Assembly (NCBI GenBank): GCA_016647705.1
Contig: CM028334.1
Location: forward strand, 3,467,546 to 3,531,545
Direction: 5' to 3'
DNA from: Eucommia ulmoides
Taxonomy: Eukaryota > Streptophyta > Magnoliopsida > Garryales > Eucommiaceae
DNA length: 64,000 bases
Both the position numbers and the translations under genes were made by a program. The stretch's first letter is position 1. Each line of letters starts with the position of its first letter. A model generated the notes under the pieces. That model was not told the origin of the DNA, did not search any database, and saw only the letters and a list, made by a program, of their open reading frames with translations. Positions 1-13,082 of the stretch are shown here, one piece after another.

Positions 1-1190
1 TTCAAGTCTGCCATACCACTTGAGCAATTTTTATATTATCAAGGTATATTTATATTTGAAGAGATGTCCTAACAAGTTGGAACATCAATGATGCTTATGG
101 TAGTGATTCAACTTCAAAAACACAAGCATGATTTGGATCTCCATTTATTTTGCGAAAGAATTCTTGTATTTATCTCTTTGATTTGCCTTTATAAAGCTTT
201 CAAAACTCAACTTGTTGAATATAACTAAACTCAAGATGGCAAGAGTCAAAAGACACATTGCACAAAAGAGAGATCAACTTTTACTTGTTTTGAAGCCCAT
301 CTATCCACTTGTGATACTTTGTGCTCTTTTTTTGTACTTGAGCAAAGTTTTGGGGGAAGCCATTGATGAGAATTTCAAAACCACTTTTTACTTTTTATTT
401 TTATGTAGAATTAAAATTGCTTGGAAGGAAGAGAGGAAGGGGGTGGGGAGGGAAAGGGAAAAGTATTGTCTTTCTTTTAGTGTTTGGATCAAAGAATAAG
501 GATTCATTTTTCATTGTTTAATAAATGACCTTTTTACCGCTCAATTATGACACGTGCATCTCACGTGATCAAATTTTGACCATATTAACACCAATTACAA
601 ATAGCAGAGCTACATAGAAAAACAACAACGAAAATGACCATCTTAGAAAAAAATGAATTGTAGAACCACATAAAAAAACACGCTGCCAATAGGAGATCAA
701 AAATACAATTTACACACACACATGTGTGTGTTATCGAAGTTCTGTGGGGACTAGGGCCTCCCCCTTCCCTCCACCGCTGTTTGGTATCACGGAATTCAAG
801 TTTTAAAATTAGAAATAATTTTTTATATTTTTAGATGCATTCATTTCTAATTTAATTTCAATTATTGGTTAGAAATATGAGTTAAAAAGATGAATAGATT
901 CTGTCTTATAGTGTTGAATGACTTGGAAAGTCCAGCATAATTCAAACAACTAGGGGGAGGGGTGGATGGCCCACCTTATCAATCTCTAGTGCTTATATGC
1001 ATATCGACAAAGTTGGGAGATGGATATTCTTGTAGATCATAAAATAATGATAATAATGGAGGGCTAAACTAGCAACAAAAATTGAAAGAACATTTTTTTA
1101 TGAGAAAAAAAGTTGTTCTAAAAGAGGAAGGGGAAGAAAAATGGGTAAAGATATACACCAATATAAAGAAAAACATTTCATCAGACGCAA
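1..1190. other. Intergenic, no gene recognised
   Basis: AT-rich DNA with only short chance reading frames (for example 212-499 plus, 95 codons) that show no recognisable domain, low-complexity content and no partner exons. I see no transposon terminus here. Confidence 0.6.
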
Positions 1191-1640
1191 GGGCCCGTTT
1201 GATTACCATTCTCAGATTCATGTTACCGCTCCCAAAATTTTAGAATCAATAGACAGAAACGCGTTTGGTAAACATATTTTTATTCCCAAAATTTTGAGTG
1301 ATTTAGGACTATTTCCTAAATTTCTTAAGAATCTAAGAAACAAAAAAATGTTAATTCTTATTCACTCTCACAAAACTATTCCCATTAGTATTATCATCCT
1401 ACCGGCCACCACCACCATCCCTCCCGCCACCACCACCTCGCCGAACACCATATATTTAAAGAAAAAAAAACATTGCAGCCAATCGTGTTTCTTGTTTCTA
1501 TTCTCATAAATTAAAAGAAACAATTTCAGGACAATAATCGTTACCAAACATCTTTCTATTTCCGTAATACTCCAGAACGGAAATAAAATTCTCATTCCAT
1601 CCCATCTCGGTTTATTGGAAGTAGAAACATAAACACTAAC
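1191..1640 (+). mobile_element. MITE, family M1, copy A
   Basis: The left end reads GGGCCCGTTTGATTACC and matches the starts at 8440 and 30493 and the inverted end at 36165. The body has the family phrases 'cccaaaattttagaat', 'tttggtaaacat' and 'cactctcacaaaactattccca', a CCACCACC-rich core at 1402-1440, then 'ttctcataaatta' and 'cgttaccaaaca'. It is non-coding, and the short reading frames on both strands are chance. The right end is not sharp. Superfamily (PIF/Harbinger or hAT) is unresolved. Confidence 0.65.
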
Positions 1641-1949
1641 CAACACCATGATATTTCATGATTTTATCCGACCCCTAAACTATCAATATTTTGCTTTCAG
1701 CCCATGACTTTCGAATTTTGAATTTTTTTAACAATCTGCCAAACATGTACTAACAAAATCAAATCTTTAGTAGCTTGAGTGGGAACGAAAAATAAAGAAA
1801 AATAAAAACTTCCGTTATCTTCAAAGAATCGGCTGTAGGAGTAGTAAAATCATGCCCAGAAAAAGAGGAAGTAAGAGAAACATACTCCTTGCAGGCTCTA
1901 ACCCCAAACAAACAGATCATACCAATTTCTCTATGCCCACTTGACCATA

Positions 1950-2090
1950 GAAAAGGACAGTCTGGTACTACAAAACTCCAACTATGTGCGGCGTCCTGGA
2001 AAAGGCCAGACCCCCGGGGTCTATTGTACTCCACCCCGCGACCTCCAAATCACACAGCAACAATTTCTACTGTTGAAGCAAGGATCCCCT
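1950..2090 (-). mobile_element. Au-type SINE with target site duplication
   Basis: Read on the minus strand this follows the plant Au-SINE layout: 'ttgttgctgtgtgatttgg', a box-B-like 'ggtcgcggggtggagt', then 'gtacaatagaccc', 'ggtctggcctttt' and a T-rich end. Compared with the family I remember, the stretch between box B and 'tacaatagaccc' is deleted. It is flanked by a 20-bp duplication (1930-1949 and 2091-2110, 18 of 20 identical), so both ends are defined. Confidence 0.75.
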
Positions 2091-2110
2091 TCTATGCCCA
2101 CATGTCCATA

Positions 2111-3132
2111 TTATTACAATATCCATGTGTTGTGTGTAAATACTTATACGGGGTATGAGAAGTCTTTTCACTATAAATTTTAATTATTTTTAATTGTCAA
2201 CTTTTCATTAGATCATATTTTAATTAAAAAAAAAAGACTATGTAAACCCTACTTCCTACTTTATCTCTGAATTCTCCTCTCACATTTCCCCAATTCATAA
2301 GAATTTTAATCAGACTGTGCAACTAAAAAGTATTGATAGAAGTATATTTGTGTCAAAATTACAGGATCATGTGATCATTTGAGACAAATTAATTAATAAT
2401 TGAGTTTATTAAGTATATATATACACGTGTGCTTTGTGTAAGCCCCGTTCTTATCATATAGCCCTCTATTTTGTCTTTTAAATATTAATTATTTTTCTAG
2501 TGCTTACCAATCTTTTAGTTAACATTGACTAAGATATCAAATGCAAATTTCGTTTCGTTAACATTAACGTAATAGATTCAATCTAATTTATTTGAAGGCT
2601 AAAAAAAAGTGAGGATAAATGCATAAATTTGGTCATTACCAAGCTTCTTCTGCCTACCAAATCACTTAAAAGTGAATGGAGACGTAACTTCAATGATTTT
2701 CATATGCGAAACCAATATTTGGATAAAAAGGTAAGTAATGGTAAGTGGGTTGGGTATGAGTACTTGTCCATTCATAACCTAAAACTTAATCCATTTTCAT
2801 ATAATTCATTCTTCCTTTTTGGCTATCTAACTTATATTGCAGGTTTTTAAGCTACTAATCCAACTATTCAATGGTAAAACAGCAACACCAATACTAACCT
2901 GAAGCCGAAAGGATAAATAACAATAGGCTAAGCTAAGGACCGGTTTGGCGGGACGCTATTCAGAACCAGTAACACCTGCACTGATGCAAATTGAACGTTT
3001 GTAAATAAAACAATGCAATAAGACAGCTAAAATTGTTGCCGATAACATCAATTTTTTATCAGTTGAACTTGAATACATGATAAACGATCGTTAAGATTAG
3101 AGTATAGACACATGAAGAAAAAAAATATAAGA
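2111..3132. other. 3' flank of the pseudouridine synthase gene
   Basis: AT-rich DNA downstream of the minus-strand stop codon at 3133. It should contain the 3' UTR. I see no further coding potential and cannot fix the poly(A) site. Confidence 0.5.
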
Positions 3133-6100
3133 TTAGCTAAGAATTGCCCATTTTGGATATGGGCACTCATAAGCCCAATCAGGTCCAGTGTAACGAAAAC
3201 AATGCAACCATAGACCATCTTCATGTCCACCATATCTGCAATTATTAGAAAAAAGTCAAGTTAGCCGCCAAACAAAGCATAAACTACCATGTAAATTTGA
3301 TTATGCATTAGCCCGAATGCACTAATAAGGAGAATTAAACGGTTATGTTCAATAAAATAATAAGCTTTGAGATACATTAAGAGTGCGTTTGGTTGAGGTA
3401 TTTGAAGAAAGAATTTGATTTGAAAAGAGAATTTGTATAATTTTCTTGAGAAAATTGTTCTACAAAATTTCACCAATTTCTTTCACAAATTAAATTACTT
3501 CTTTAAATGCCCAACTTAAACGCACCCTAAAAGTAGGGGGGAGATTTCTTACCCTCTAGGAGCCAAATGTGGACAATTTGTACACATTGGATCAACCTTA
3601 AAATCTTCATAGAATTTCTCATCAATTTCACCGATTACATTTTCTTTTGGATTGGGTTTTGGAGAATGGATTGTATTAAAAGCAGCTCTATCAGCACTCA
3701 ACCCTTCAGCAGAACGAGGGGAAACAGAATCAGATAGGTAGAGGCTATCATTTGCTATTGGATGACCTGTGTATCGCAGATGAACACGTATCTATGATAA
3801 AAAAGAGGGAAAATCCAAGTCAATAACATAAAAAAATGTTTGAGAATTTTGAAAAATTTTATTCACACAATTCATTGCAAACAATTCGTTGAGTAATCTT
3901 GGAAAATTGGTAATACTTGATATTTTTCTCATTATGGTATTTAAACTGTTTAACAAAACTCGTCCTCATAATTAGACTCAGAGGGAGTGGGGGACATTAA
4001 TTTTTTTATTTTTTTTGAGAAAACATCAAATTAATTGTCATCATCAAAAAGGAGAGATTGTTAACCCTAAGTATTATTTGATATTTTGATGAAACAAATA
4101 ATTTGAATGTTTTGAGGGATTAATGGTTTTATTGAGACTTGTTTGCAGAAATTAGTTCAACTGTCATTTAGTTCAAGTGATTAATAAGGAGAGGAGAAAT
4201 GAGAATGACAGTTGAACTAATTTCTGTAAACAAGTTTCAATAAAATCATTAGTTCCATAAAACACTCAAGTTAATCGCTTCATCAAAACATCAAATAATA
4301 CTTAGGGTTAACAAATAACATAACAATGGCAAAGAAAAAAGATGAAAACACGGTAAAAGAGGAATGCAATTGATTATTTTTTGGCATAAGAGAATTGCTT
4401 TGATAACTACACTTAACGCAAATTTACCATAGAAGAAATGGGAATTTGATACCGTTAACATCAAACTAAGACAGCTTCTCTGCCCAGAAAAATAAACACA
4501 GTTAAAGAAAAAATTTCTTACTTGATGTGTTCTACCAGTGACTGGCTCACATAAAACAATGCTATGGCTCCCATTTGTACTAAGCCTAGTAAATTTCGTG
4601 CAAGCAGCTTTGCCCTTTGAGGAACTATTGCCATTGCCACAAGATTTCTCGACCTGAAAAATACTTGAAACTTCAGAATTGGTTTCTCTTGAAATCACAG
4701 ATTGATAAAGCACCGAATTAACAAGAAGCATACCATAACAAGCCAACACTACAAAATAAAATGAGGACTAACACATAAATGATAATGATCTAAAGAAAAA
4801 CAAGTGTCCTGTAGAATGCTTACAACTGTGCTCCTCCCTTCTCGATGATTGAAGTATACATTCACATCTACAACTTGCTGGAAATAAGGAAAAGAAATTA
4901 CTCTAAGAAACACTTCTTCACCACTTTAAAGCTAATTATATATCAGGCCTTCCAAATTACAATTACAAGAAACAACAAGGATTTAAACAATAGAATACCT
5001 CCTCTTCGGGGAACAAGCCAACTACCTTGGCAATATATTTTTTCTGCACCAACCCTGATTCAATCTGAAATAGTCACTGTTTACAGTAAGACAAAGAAAA
5101 TATGACATTTCCTGGCAGATTATGGATTTCCTTAAAAACACCAAAGTTCCATTTTCTTTCTTGAACTTATCACCAGCAATCAAAAGAATACATAATTTCA
5201 ATGCAAAGATACATATCCTAAAATAAGCCATACTGGAATTACAAACAATTTAGACAATAGAAAACGTGATCAAGCCAAAGAGAGCAATAAGTGTGCTCCA
5301 ACTAGCTTCCAATGGATATGCGTCCCTACTCCCTAGGCCATGAAGCTTCCAATTAATTAACGTCTCTGTGGCCTTACATTAGAAGAAACAAACAACCCAT
5401 CTGGTCTCTGTTTCCAAAAGCACCATATGAAAAGTTACACAAAGCTTGTCATATTTGTTTGAAGTTCTGCCGCAGGTTATGAGGATGGAAAGTACATCAA
5501 TGTTATGCAAAGATTGTTAGATTTGTTATAAAGATCAGGATTGTATCCACATAATTCATATCACCAGCAACAACAACAATGCCTAGGGTTCATTACATTA
5601 ATCTATCCGCACACACAGACTGTTCAAGAGTCGGCCCCTCAGTTAAGTCCAAAGCAAGTATCTCATCCAAAGTTTTCTTTGATCTCCCTCTCCCCCTTTT
5701 AGCACTGTACGATTGAATTAAATCACATTTTGCAACGGGCATCCGTAGGTCTTCTATGCATACGTCTAAATCATCGTAAACGATTTTCTCTCATCTTATC
5801 TTCAATAGGTGTTATTCCAAACTCGCTCTCATGTTCTCATTCCTAAGTTTATCCATCATTGTCTTACCACTCATTCACCTAACATCCTCATCTCCGCTAC
5901 ACCTACTTTTTGAACATGCTTCATATTTACCACCCAACATTTTAAATTATTGGAAATCGTCGGTCTTCTTATAGTTCAGTAAAATTTTCCTGTAAGTTTC
6001 AATGATATCCCACGATCACAAATCACACCAACTGCACTCCCTCACTTTAACCATCCTGCGCTGGTTTCGTGTGTAATATCCTCATCGATTTCTCCATTCC

Positions 6101-9100
6101 CCTGAATTATAGAATTTAAGTATCTAAAATGATCAACCCCAGGGACCTTCTAATCTCGAATTTTCAACATGTCACCATCTCCCCGAATATTACCAAAATT
6201 GCAATGCATGTATTCTATCTTAATTTTATTGATTTTTAAGCCCCTAGACTGTTAGGGTTTCCCTCTAATGTTCTAACTTAATATTAAGGTCTCTTCTATT
6301 TTCATAAACTAATACTATATCATCCGCAGATAAAACTCCACGATAGTCCATCTTGAATACGTTTCATGAGCTCATCCATCACTAACACAGAGAGATAAAG
6401 ACTTAAAAATGATCTAATGGGAAAGGCACAAGTATCACCTCCAGGGGTTCAACGCTAGTAACTATATCTTCATACATATCGTTAATTACCATAATATAAT
6501 CATTTTGATACTTATTTCCTAGAACCCACCACAGTACTTGTTTGAGCACCCGATCATAAACTTTTTTCAAATCCACAAAAACCATAGGTAAGTCTTTCTT
6601 ATCTTCTCTATATTTGTCCATCGTGGGATATTTACTTCTTTTCAAGAACCCATGACATTACTTCTCTAGGTACCCAATCATATGATTTTTCCAAGTCTAC
6701 AAAAACTATATGTAATCTTTTTTCTTTTCTCTATATTTTTACATCATTGGATAATTATTTTTTTTCTAAAATCCACCACAATACTTCTTTGGATATCCTA
6801 TAAGCTTTTTCCATGTCCACAAAAAAACTATATGTAAATCTTTCTTCTCTTCTCTATATTTCTCCATCAATCGCCTAAGTAAATATATGGCTTCAATGGT
6901 TGACCAATTGGGCATAAATCCAAATTGATTATCTTGTATGCTTGTGTCATGTCTTACTCTATATTACATCATTCTCTCTCAAAGTTTCATGGCATTACTC
7001 ATGAGCTTTATGATAGGATAATTTATACAACTTTGAACGTCTCCTTTATTTTTAGAAATAGACATAAAATAGTTATCCTCCAATCACCCAATATTCTCTT
7101 ATTTGACTCTATTGTTTTTCCAATACTCATCTTCCTTAATGATATTCTAACTTTCGAAGTCCTGATTCTCCAATGAAAATTGAAACCTATAAATCTTACC
7201 TAGAGGTAAACTAAGCAGTTCTAAACTTGATTCCTTAACATTATCTCATTGTATAAACTATAAAAGTAACTTCTTCATCGTTCCATAATTTCTTCATCTT
7301 TCACCGAAACCTTTTGGCCTATCTCTTTGGTGCATCAACACTTCCTAGATCTCTATTTTTACTTTCACATCTCTCGGCAAGTTTGTAATCCCTCTCTCCG
7401 TCTTTTATTTCCAGCTTTGCTACAAACCATCATAAGCCTAGCAAATATCTTCTTATATCTCAAATACAACTCGCCATATCATCCCACATTTGTTCACTTT
7501 GTCACGTCTTTTCCATAACGCCCCCTTGCTAATTTTATCCTTAAAACAACTTTCTATTTTCTCCTTTTAGATCTCTCCATTGTATCCTTGGTTGCCTATT
7601 TATCTTAAACTCTCACTTCCAACCCTTAAAGTTTAAATCAGTTACCATTTATGTCCTTTATTCTCGTAATAAAGTTTATTTACCTACTCCTAGATCTACT
7701 CTTAGATGTGATCATATACTCATCTCTCTTCATAAAACATGTATTCAAAAGCATTAAATCATATGCCATTGAACAATCAAAATCCACTCTACTACTGCGC
7801 TCATTTCTCCAAATCCACAACCATTGAGCTTTGCATGCCCAGATCCACAAGCACAGTGAACTTTTTCATGTGTCCCACATTACTTTCCTATATACCCATT
7901 CAAATATCCTCCAATAAATATTTTCTCTTGGATACGTATACCTTGAAGTACTCGCTCTCAAAACTCTTGTCTAGCATCTTTTTGCAACCCAAGTTGGGGA
8001 ATGTCCACGCTTACTACGTTAGTCGTTTCCCCTCCATCTTCAAAACCAACAGTCTATCTCCTATTCTCCTAATATCTACCACACTATCCTTTAAAACTAT
8101 ATCTACCATAATGCCCAGCCCAATCCTATATTTTTCCTCCACTATACCACAACTTATACCCCGTGCTCTCAATTTTCCTAGACTTCTCAGCTTATACCAT
8201 ATAATTATTATCACCAGCCCAAAAAAAAAGGGCTAATGGAAATGCATATAACAGACCAATACTCATTAGCCAAAAAGCACTAAATGCTCCTCTTTTGTTT
8301 TCTAAAGACAGCTGAAAATGGAAACATTTCTCATAATTGAATCATGTATATTAGTAATATATGAACATATAATTTCCTTGTGTGCATATAAATATTCATT
8401 ACATGATGAACATGGCCAGGGGTCGGATTCAGGAATTTAGGCCCCGCTTGTTTAGTGTTTCCGCTCCCTGATTTTTGTTCTTGCTCCCAGAATTTCGGGA
8501 TTAAAGTACAACAACATGTTTGGTAAACATGTTTTCTTTCCCAAATATTCTCAAAATTTTGGGAGTAATTCCGGAATTCCTTAAGAATTTGAGAAACTAA
8601 AAAATCTTGATTCTCATTCACTCCCACAAAACTATTCCCAATCTATTTCATTAGGGTAAATGTTGAGAACCACCACCACGCCAACTACCACCACTCCGAA
8701 CCACCACCACACATCTTCTCTCATCTCCTCTCTCCCTTTCTCACATACATACATACATATATATATAAGATAAGACGATCCGAGATTAGTTGCAACCAAA
8801 CGCAGTTTTTTTTTCTGAGAAATTATAGAAACATTTTAAGAATAATTATCATTACCAAAGCAATTCTATGCTCAAAACATTCCAGAACAAAAACATAATT
8901 CTCATCAAATAAAAACAGAAAGCATAAACATTAATCAAATGCCACGTTAGTTGAAAGACATAAATTTACATTGTTTTTACATTGCTATCAATAGTTTAAT
9001 AACTAAATGATGAATTCACTAATGGTTAGATACAAGTATGGTACTCAACATAAGGGAGCTACAGAGGTATATATTCATAATTTACAAATGAAATGCATGA

Positions 9101-12023
9101 TGCAATCTTCTATTCACCATATAAATATGTTTAATCTAGAAATCAGACACTCTGACAAATGTGCTTCAAGATTCAACGTTTTAGTCAAAGACTCCCATTA
9201 ATCAGCATAAAAATTGCAACGGAACAGAAAATGCAGAAGAAAGTTTACCTCTTGCCGAAAGAGGTCAGCCTTAGAAGCACTTCTGGCAAGGATAAGAAGT
9301 CCAGAGACTAAACGATCTAGTCGATGTATAGCTAAGAATATGGTGTCAAGGGACATATAGGTAATTTAGAACAAACAAATTTACTAGGCACATAAAACAA
9401 GCACATCTATGTGCAAGCATGCAAACGCACACAGGCATAACCACACCAAGAGGGAGAGGGGGAGGGGGCAAGTTGATTGTGTTGAAAGCGGTTTACAATA
9501 AAGTCATTACAGAATAAATTTCTAACATATGTTTATCAATACTCGTAATTCTAACAACTTCTCAAAAAAGGCTGGATACGAAATAGAGGCGCCAATCCAT
9601 GCTCTGCCTCAAGGATGCCAACAACCGTGTTCTTTCGATATTGACCACATGGGTGCACCTATATACCACTACAAACTCAAAATTTAAAAGTCACAAAGAA
9701 AATGAGAGAAAAATCGAAGTCAATTACATGAACAAGAAAGGAAGGTTCCTCGGATGCAAAATAATTACGACTTAAAAAAAAAAAAAAAAGTAATAGAAAT
9801 ATTTAACAATCGCTAAACCAGGTTGTCCAAATCATAGATATAGACTCTAGGAAAAATTGCTAGTTTATTTATATGTGACTAATGGAATCACGTACCGATT
9901 AATACACATTTCGACATAACAATGGTACAATCAAATCATTATAGAGACAACAATCATAGAGAATGTGCAGCTAGCTTTTAACCATTTGTACAACAATGAT
10001 AGAATAAAAGAAAGGAAAACCATTTTCGTATGACATGTATACAGATATAACATCTACATTATAAATCAAGATGGTGTGGGCTCCACACAACATTTTTTGT
10101 CAATAGAATGGTTAAGATCTATTAGTGGAGATGTGAACTAAACATCAACCATTCAATTGAAGAGATATTTTAAACCAAGATAGGATGGTTGAGATTTATT
10201 GGTGGAGATGTAGATTAAATCTCAACCATTCAATTGAAGAGATATCTTAATCGTTGAAAGATCCTCACCTTTCTATTGATCATAAATACATTGTCGAGCT
10301 GACACCATACTAATTTACAATATAAAAGCAATTATATAAGGTAATTAATTATTTAAAATTTAAATTTACAATTTTAAATTACATAAAATTCAATTTTTTA
10401 TTAAAATAGTATTAAAGTGTGCCTTAATGCATGGGCACTAACTAGTATCATCATACAACAGAATAAAACAGCATCCAAAGAAGTCCAAACCGGATAAGAT
10501 CTGGACTGGACAGTTCTCACTTCCTAATGTAATCTCAACTCTCAAACCAAGAGTTGTTATTTCCTATTCTACCAAAACTAGAAAAAAAAAAAAGATATCA
10601 ATGCCTGCATTTGATTCCAATAAGAAAGTTACCCATGTGCTTAAAGAAAAAGAAAAAGTAATCAGAGAGCGAAAAGAGGTAAACTAAACCAACACGGTCA
10701 TTCCTGTTGACTTACTGGAACCGAGGCAGGCTTACAAACTGTCAGGACATCTGGTTCTTTGTCTAGAATAACTACATCCCCCGCCATCACAGGTGGTTCA
10801 TGCCTACAAGCATTCCGGTATTAATTGCTCGTTTGATAACCTCAGAGGAAAAAAGCAATAAAAAAAAAAAACAGAAGGAGAGAAATTGCAAGAGTAAAAC
10901 CAAAATGAACATTCAAAAATCAAAACATCACAAGAGCGGGTGTAGGAAGTAGGAACCTAAAATGCATAATAAGACATTGTACAAATAGAACAAAGAATCA
11001 ATGAGATGCCACCACCCTACATAGTTGATATAACCACGGTAATTGGGCACAACAAACCTGTGCAAGAAATGGGTAATCTTTTGTGAATTTTTAACAATGT
11101 ATGAAACAGGCACTATCTGACCATCAACTTGTATCCGTCCAGCTTTAACAGCAGAGACCTACCATTCCCAAATCAGATCATTTTGAAAATTAGAGCTAAT
11201 GACTACAGATAAAACAAATGAAATTTCATCCTCAAGCAACTCCAATGGGAGGAGGCATCACATGAGCCCAACGTTACTATGATTTTGTCTAAAAATGAAA
11301 ACCAAAAAAAAAAATCTAATGGAATTTTCATAGCCGACTGTAGAAGTGTCAAGTGAATTTTCATAGAAACAACAAAAATGCTAGGTCAGAAGTAGCAATT
11401 GACAGACATTCAGCAGCACATTAGCTCACACATTGCCACAATTTTGTAAGTAATTTGATACCAAAGCATAAACAGATGTATTGATAAGCTAAAACCATAG
11501 ATTACAGAAGCGAACTAGCACAATACATATCAAACTTACATAGTAATCACGATCTCGCCCTTTGAATTCTTCAGTAAACAAATCAACGACAGTCTTCCCC
11601 GTCCACCGATGCTTAACCTGTGAGCTCAAAATCGGCAACAAAAAAAATCATACCAAATCAAATACCAGCTACCGCGGCAAGGGTTTAAACAAAAAATTAA
11701 TAAAATCAGCACGTCTCCAAACAATAAACTGCTCAAATCATAGGAAGAGGAAGAAAAGTGAGTAAACATACATGGCATACGAATTCGAAGTAGTAGGGCT
11801 TCACGTAACGAATACCTGTATTGACATTCGCGCCAAAAAAACAAAGGAGTTCGTTACTGCTCGGAAACTTTTTATGGAAAATGAAATAAGCGAAGAGGTT
11901 ACCGTTGTGGAAGATGTAGTCTTGGCGCTCCGGCGCAATGGCCGGCGTTTGCCATACGATCTCCATTTCCGCTGCTGCTGCTGCTGCTTCTTCTTGTCCT
12001 CCTTCCCTCTTCCTCTTCTTCAT
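3133..12023 (-). CDS. RNA pseudouridine synthase 7-like (RluA family), 12 exons
   Basis: Spliced CDS on the minus strand: 12023..11903, 11815..11772, 11617..11540, 11158..11058, 10803..10716, 9658..9580, 9331..9249, 5064..4999, 4877..4824, 4653..4522, 3791..3553, 3235..3133. All introns are GT-AG and every phase matches, giving 1188 nt, 395 aa. That is the length I recall for Arabidopsis RNA pseudouridine synthase 7. The enzyme isomerises uridine in RNA. An S4-like RNA-binding segment spans about residues 70-130. The catalytic HRLD motif is in exon 7 (Asp about 176). GRTHQIR straddles exons 10 and 11 (about 278-284). A DPMCTNCP motif and a CPYPKW tail close the protein. The start ATG at 12023 opens a Lys/Arg- and Ala-rich leader; the conserved MEIVWQTP follows at about residue 20 and could be an alternative start. 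The frame is intact although intron 7 is 4.2 kb of transposon debris. Homology is firm; substrate and location are not shown. Confidence 0.93.
3380..3531. mobile_element. Short MITE in intron 11 of the pseudouridine synthase gene
   Basis: About 150 bp with inverted ends: GTGCGTTTGGTTGAGG on the left, and the complement of GGTGCGTTTAAGTTGGGC on the right. No coding content. The ends resemble hAT-type MITEs, but the target duplication is unclear. Confidence 0.5.
4061..4311. mobile_element. Foldback MITE in intron 10
   Basis: About 250 bp that folds on itself. The left arm starts GTTAACCCTAAGTATTATTT and the right arm ends with its reverse complement. Arms of about 110 bp continue through 'attgagacttgtttgcagaaatt' against 'aatttctgtaaacaagtttcaat', with a short spacer near 4180-4200. 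In the nascent transcript this would be a long hairpin between exons 10 and 11. Confidence 0.8.
5530..8240 (-). mobile_element. Degenerate RTE-type LINE in intron 7
   Basis: Minus-strand remnants of a non-LTR element with many stops and frameshifts, in element order. Endonuclease pieces lie at 8214-7900 ([19 protein letters not shown], then a [11 protein letters not shown] stretch equivalent to the family's SAYAPQVGL, then an [11 protein letters not shown] stretch). Reverse transcriptase lies at 6870-6403, with [20 protein letters not shown] around the first catalytic Asp. The C-terminal tail lies at 5700-5580 ([22 protein letters not shown]) and ends in a GTT-repeat 3' terminus near 5560. 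The RT segment is repeated three times. It is dead and explains most of the 4.2 kb intron. Confidence 0.85.
8440..8935 (+). mobile_element. MITE, family M1, copy B (intron 7)
   Basis: Starts GGCCCCGCTTGTTTAGTG and shares with copy A the order 'tttggtaaacatgtttt', 'cactcccacaaaactattccca', a CCACCACC-rich core at 8666-8712 and 'attatcattaccaaa'. Its core differs in length and repeat content from the other copies. Non-coding. Confidence 0.65.
10053..10445 (+). mobile_element. Non-autonomous Helitron (intron 5)
   Basis: The 5' end TCTACATTATAAATCA follows a host A. The 3' end has a stem GTGCC/GGCAC (10419-10438) followed by CTAG (10442-10445) and a host T. This is the usual Helitron arrangement (5' TC, 3' hairpin plus CTRR, insertion between A and T, no target duplication). 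It is 393 bp without coding sequence. Inside is a diverged tandem repeat of about 76 bp (10108 and 10184 onward). The 5' end matches that at 14192. Confidence 0.75.
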
Positions 12024-12650
12024 AGCTACGTCGTCTGGTCCAGCTTAACGTCAGCCCCAAACGGGATTAATTTCATTCCGTACGACGTCGTATTGTTTTA
12101 TATCTTTTTTTTGAAATTATTGAATTATAACTTTTTATGTTTCATATTAAATAAGAAATTGATAAAAAAAAAAAAAAAAAATTACAATAATTTAATTTAT
12201 AATAAATAAAGGGAAAATTACCAGTTAATCTCAACTTTAGCATGAAACTACCAATAAAATTTACCTCCATTTTCTTGCACCGAATCATGCCGGCGATTTC
12301 TTGCACCAATTAGTCTCTTTTTCAAAAACGGTCGGCGACGAGATTACCGAAATGTCCCTCTCATGATTTCGCGTGAGCATCACCTTGCCGCTGTCACTGT
12401 TGAGATCCGACGCACTCCCGTCGTCGCCGTCTAGATCCGATGCCTTTCCCATCGTCGTCAATGCCTTCTCCACCGTCGTCGTCTAGATCTGACTTCTCCA
12501 CCACCTTCACAACTTAGATCTGAGCATTTCAATAGATGCCTTCAACTTATTTATGCTCAGTTTCAATCTGGTAGAATTTTCATTTAGAGAGAGAGAGCGA
12601 AATAGTGAAGTGGGTATTAAAGACTTTGGAATTATTTTTTTACTATCTAC
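12024..12650. other. Upstream region of the pseudouridine synthase gene
   Basis: The first few hundred bases upstream of the ATG at 12023 should hold the promoter and 5' UTR. No clear TATA box is visible. A GC-richer patch at 12280-12540 with GATCCGA and GTCGTC repeats has no credible reading frame. Confidence 0.4.
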
Positions 12651-12654
12651 ACAT

Positions 12655-13082
12655 TGCACCATGCAATGTTACATGTAACATCCTCTTAAAATATAGTGAG
12701 AGAAATGTGGATATGTAATAATGTGGGTCTATGTTAGTGAGAGAAATTGAAAATCAGATTAATGTTACATGGAACATCCTCTTAAATATAGATGTTACAT
12801 GTATGTTAAGTGAGAAAAATTAGAAATCACATTAATGTTACATGTAGCATCATTTGAAATATAGATGTTACATGTAACATCTACATAAAAATATGTTTTG
12901 TATGTAACATCGACTGAAAATAATTATTGATATAGATGTTACATGTAACATCCATTGAAAATATATTTTAAAATAATCATTGATTATAGATATTACATTT
13001 AACATCTATTAAAAAAAAAAATTGAAATTTGTCAATATTAGACAGTGTTACATTTTTACATTTGATGCTACATGTAACATTC
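12655..13082. repeat. Cluster of palindromic TGTTACATGTAACA motifs
   Basis: About nine perfect or near-perfect copies of the 14-bp palindrome TGTTACATGTAACA (for example 12668-12681, 12866-12879, 12938-12951, 13066-13079) in roughly 430 bp, mostly followed by 'tc' and spaced irregularly at 30-90 bp. Flanking phrases ('tatagatgttacatg', 'agtgagagaaa') recur, so the block probably grew by local duplication and then decayed. Confidence 0.6.

Noticed and set aside
11562..12209. Plus-strand frames overlapping exons 1-3 of the pseudouridine synthase
   Set aside because: Antisense shadows of verified coding exons.
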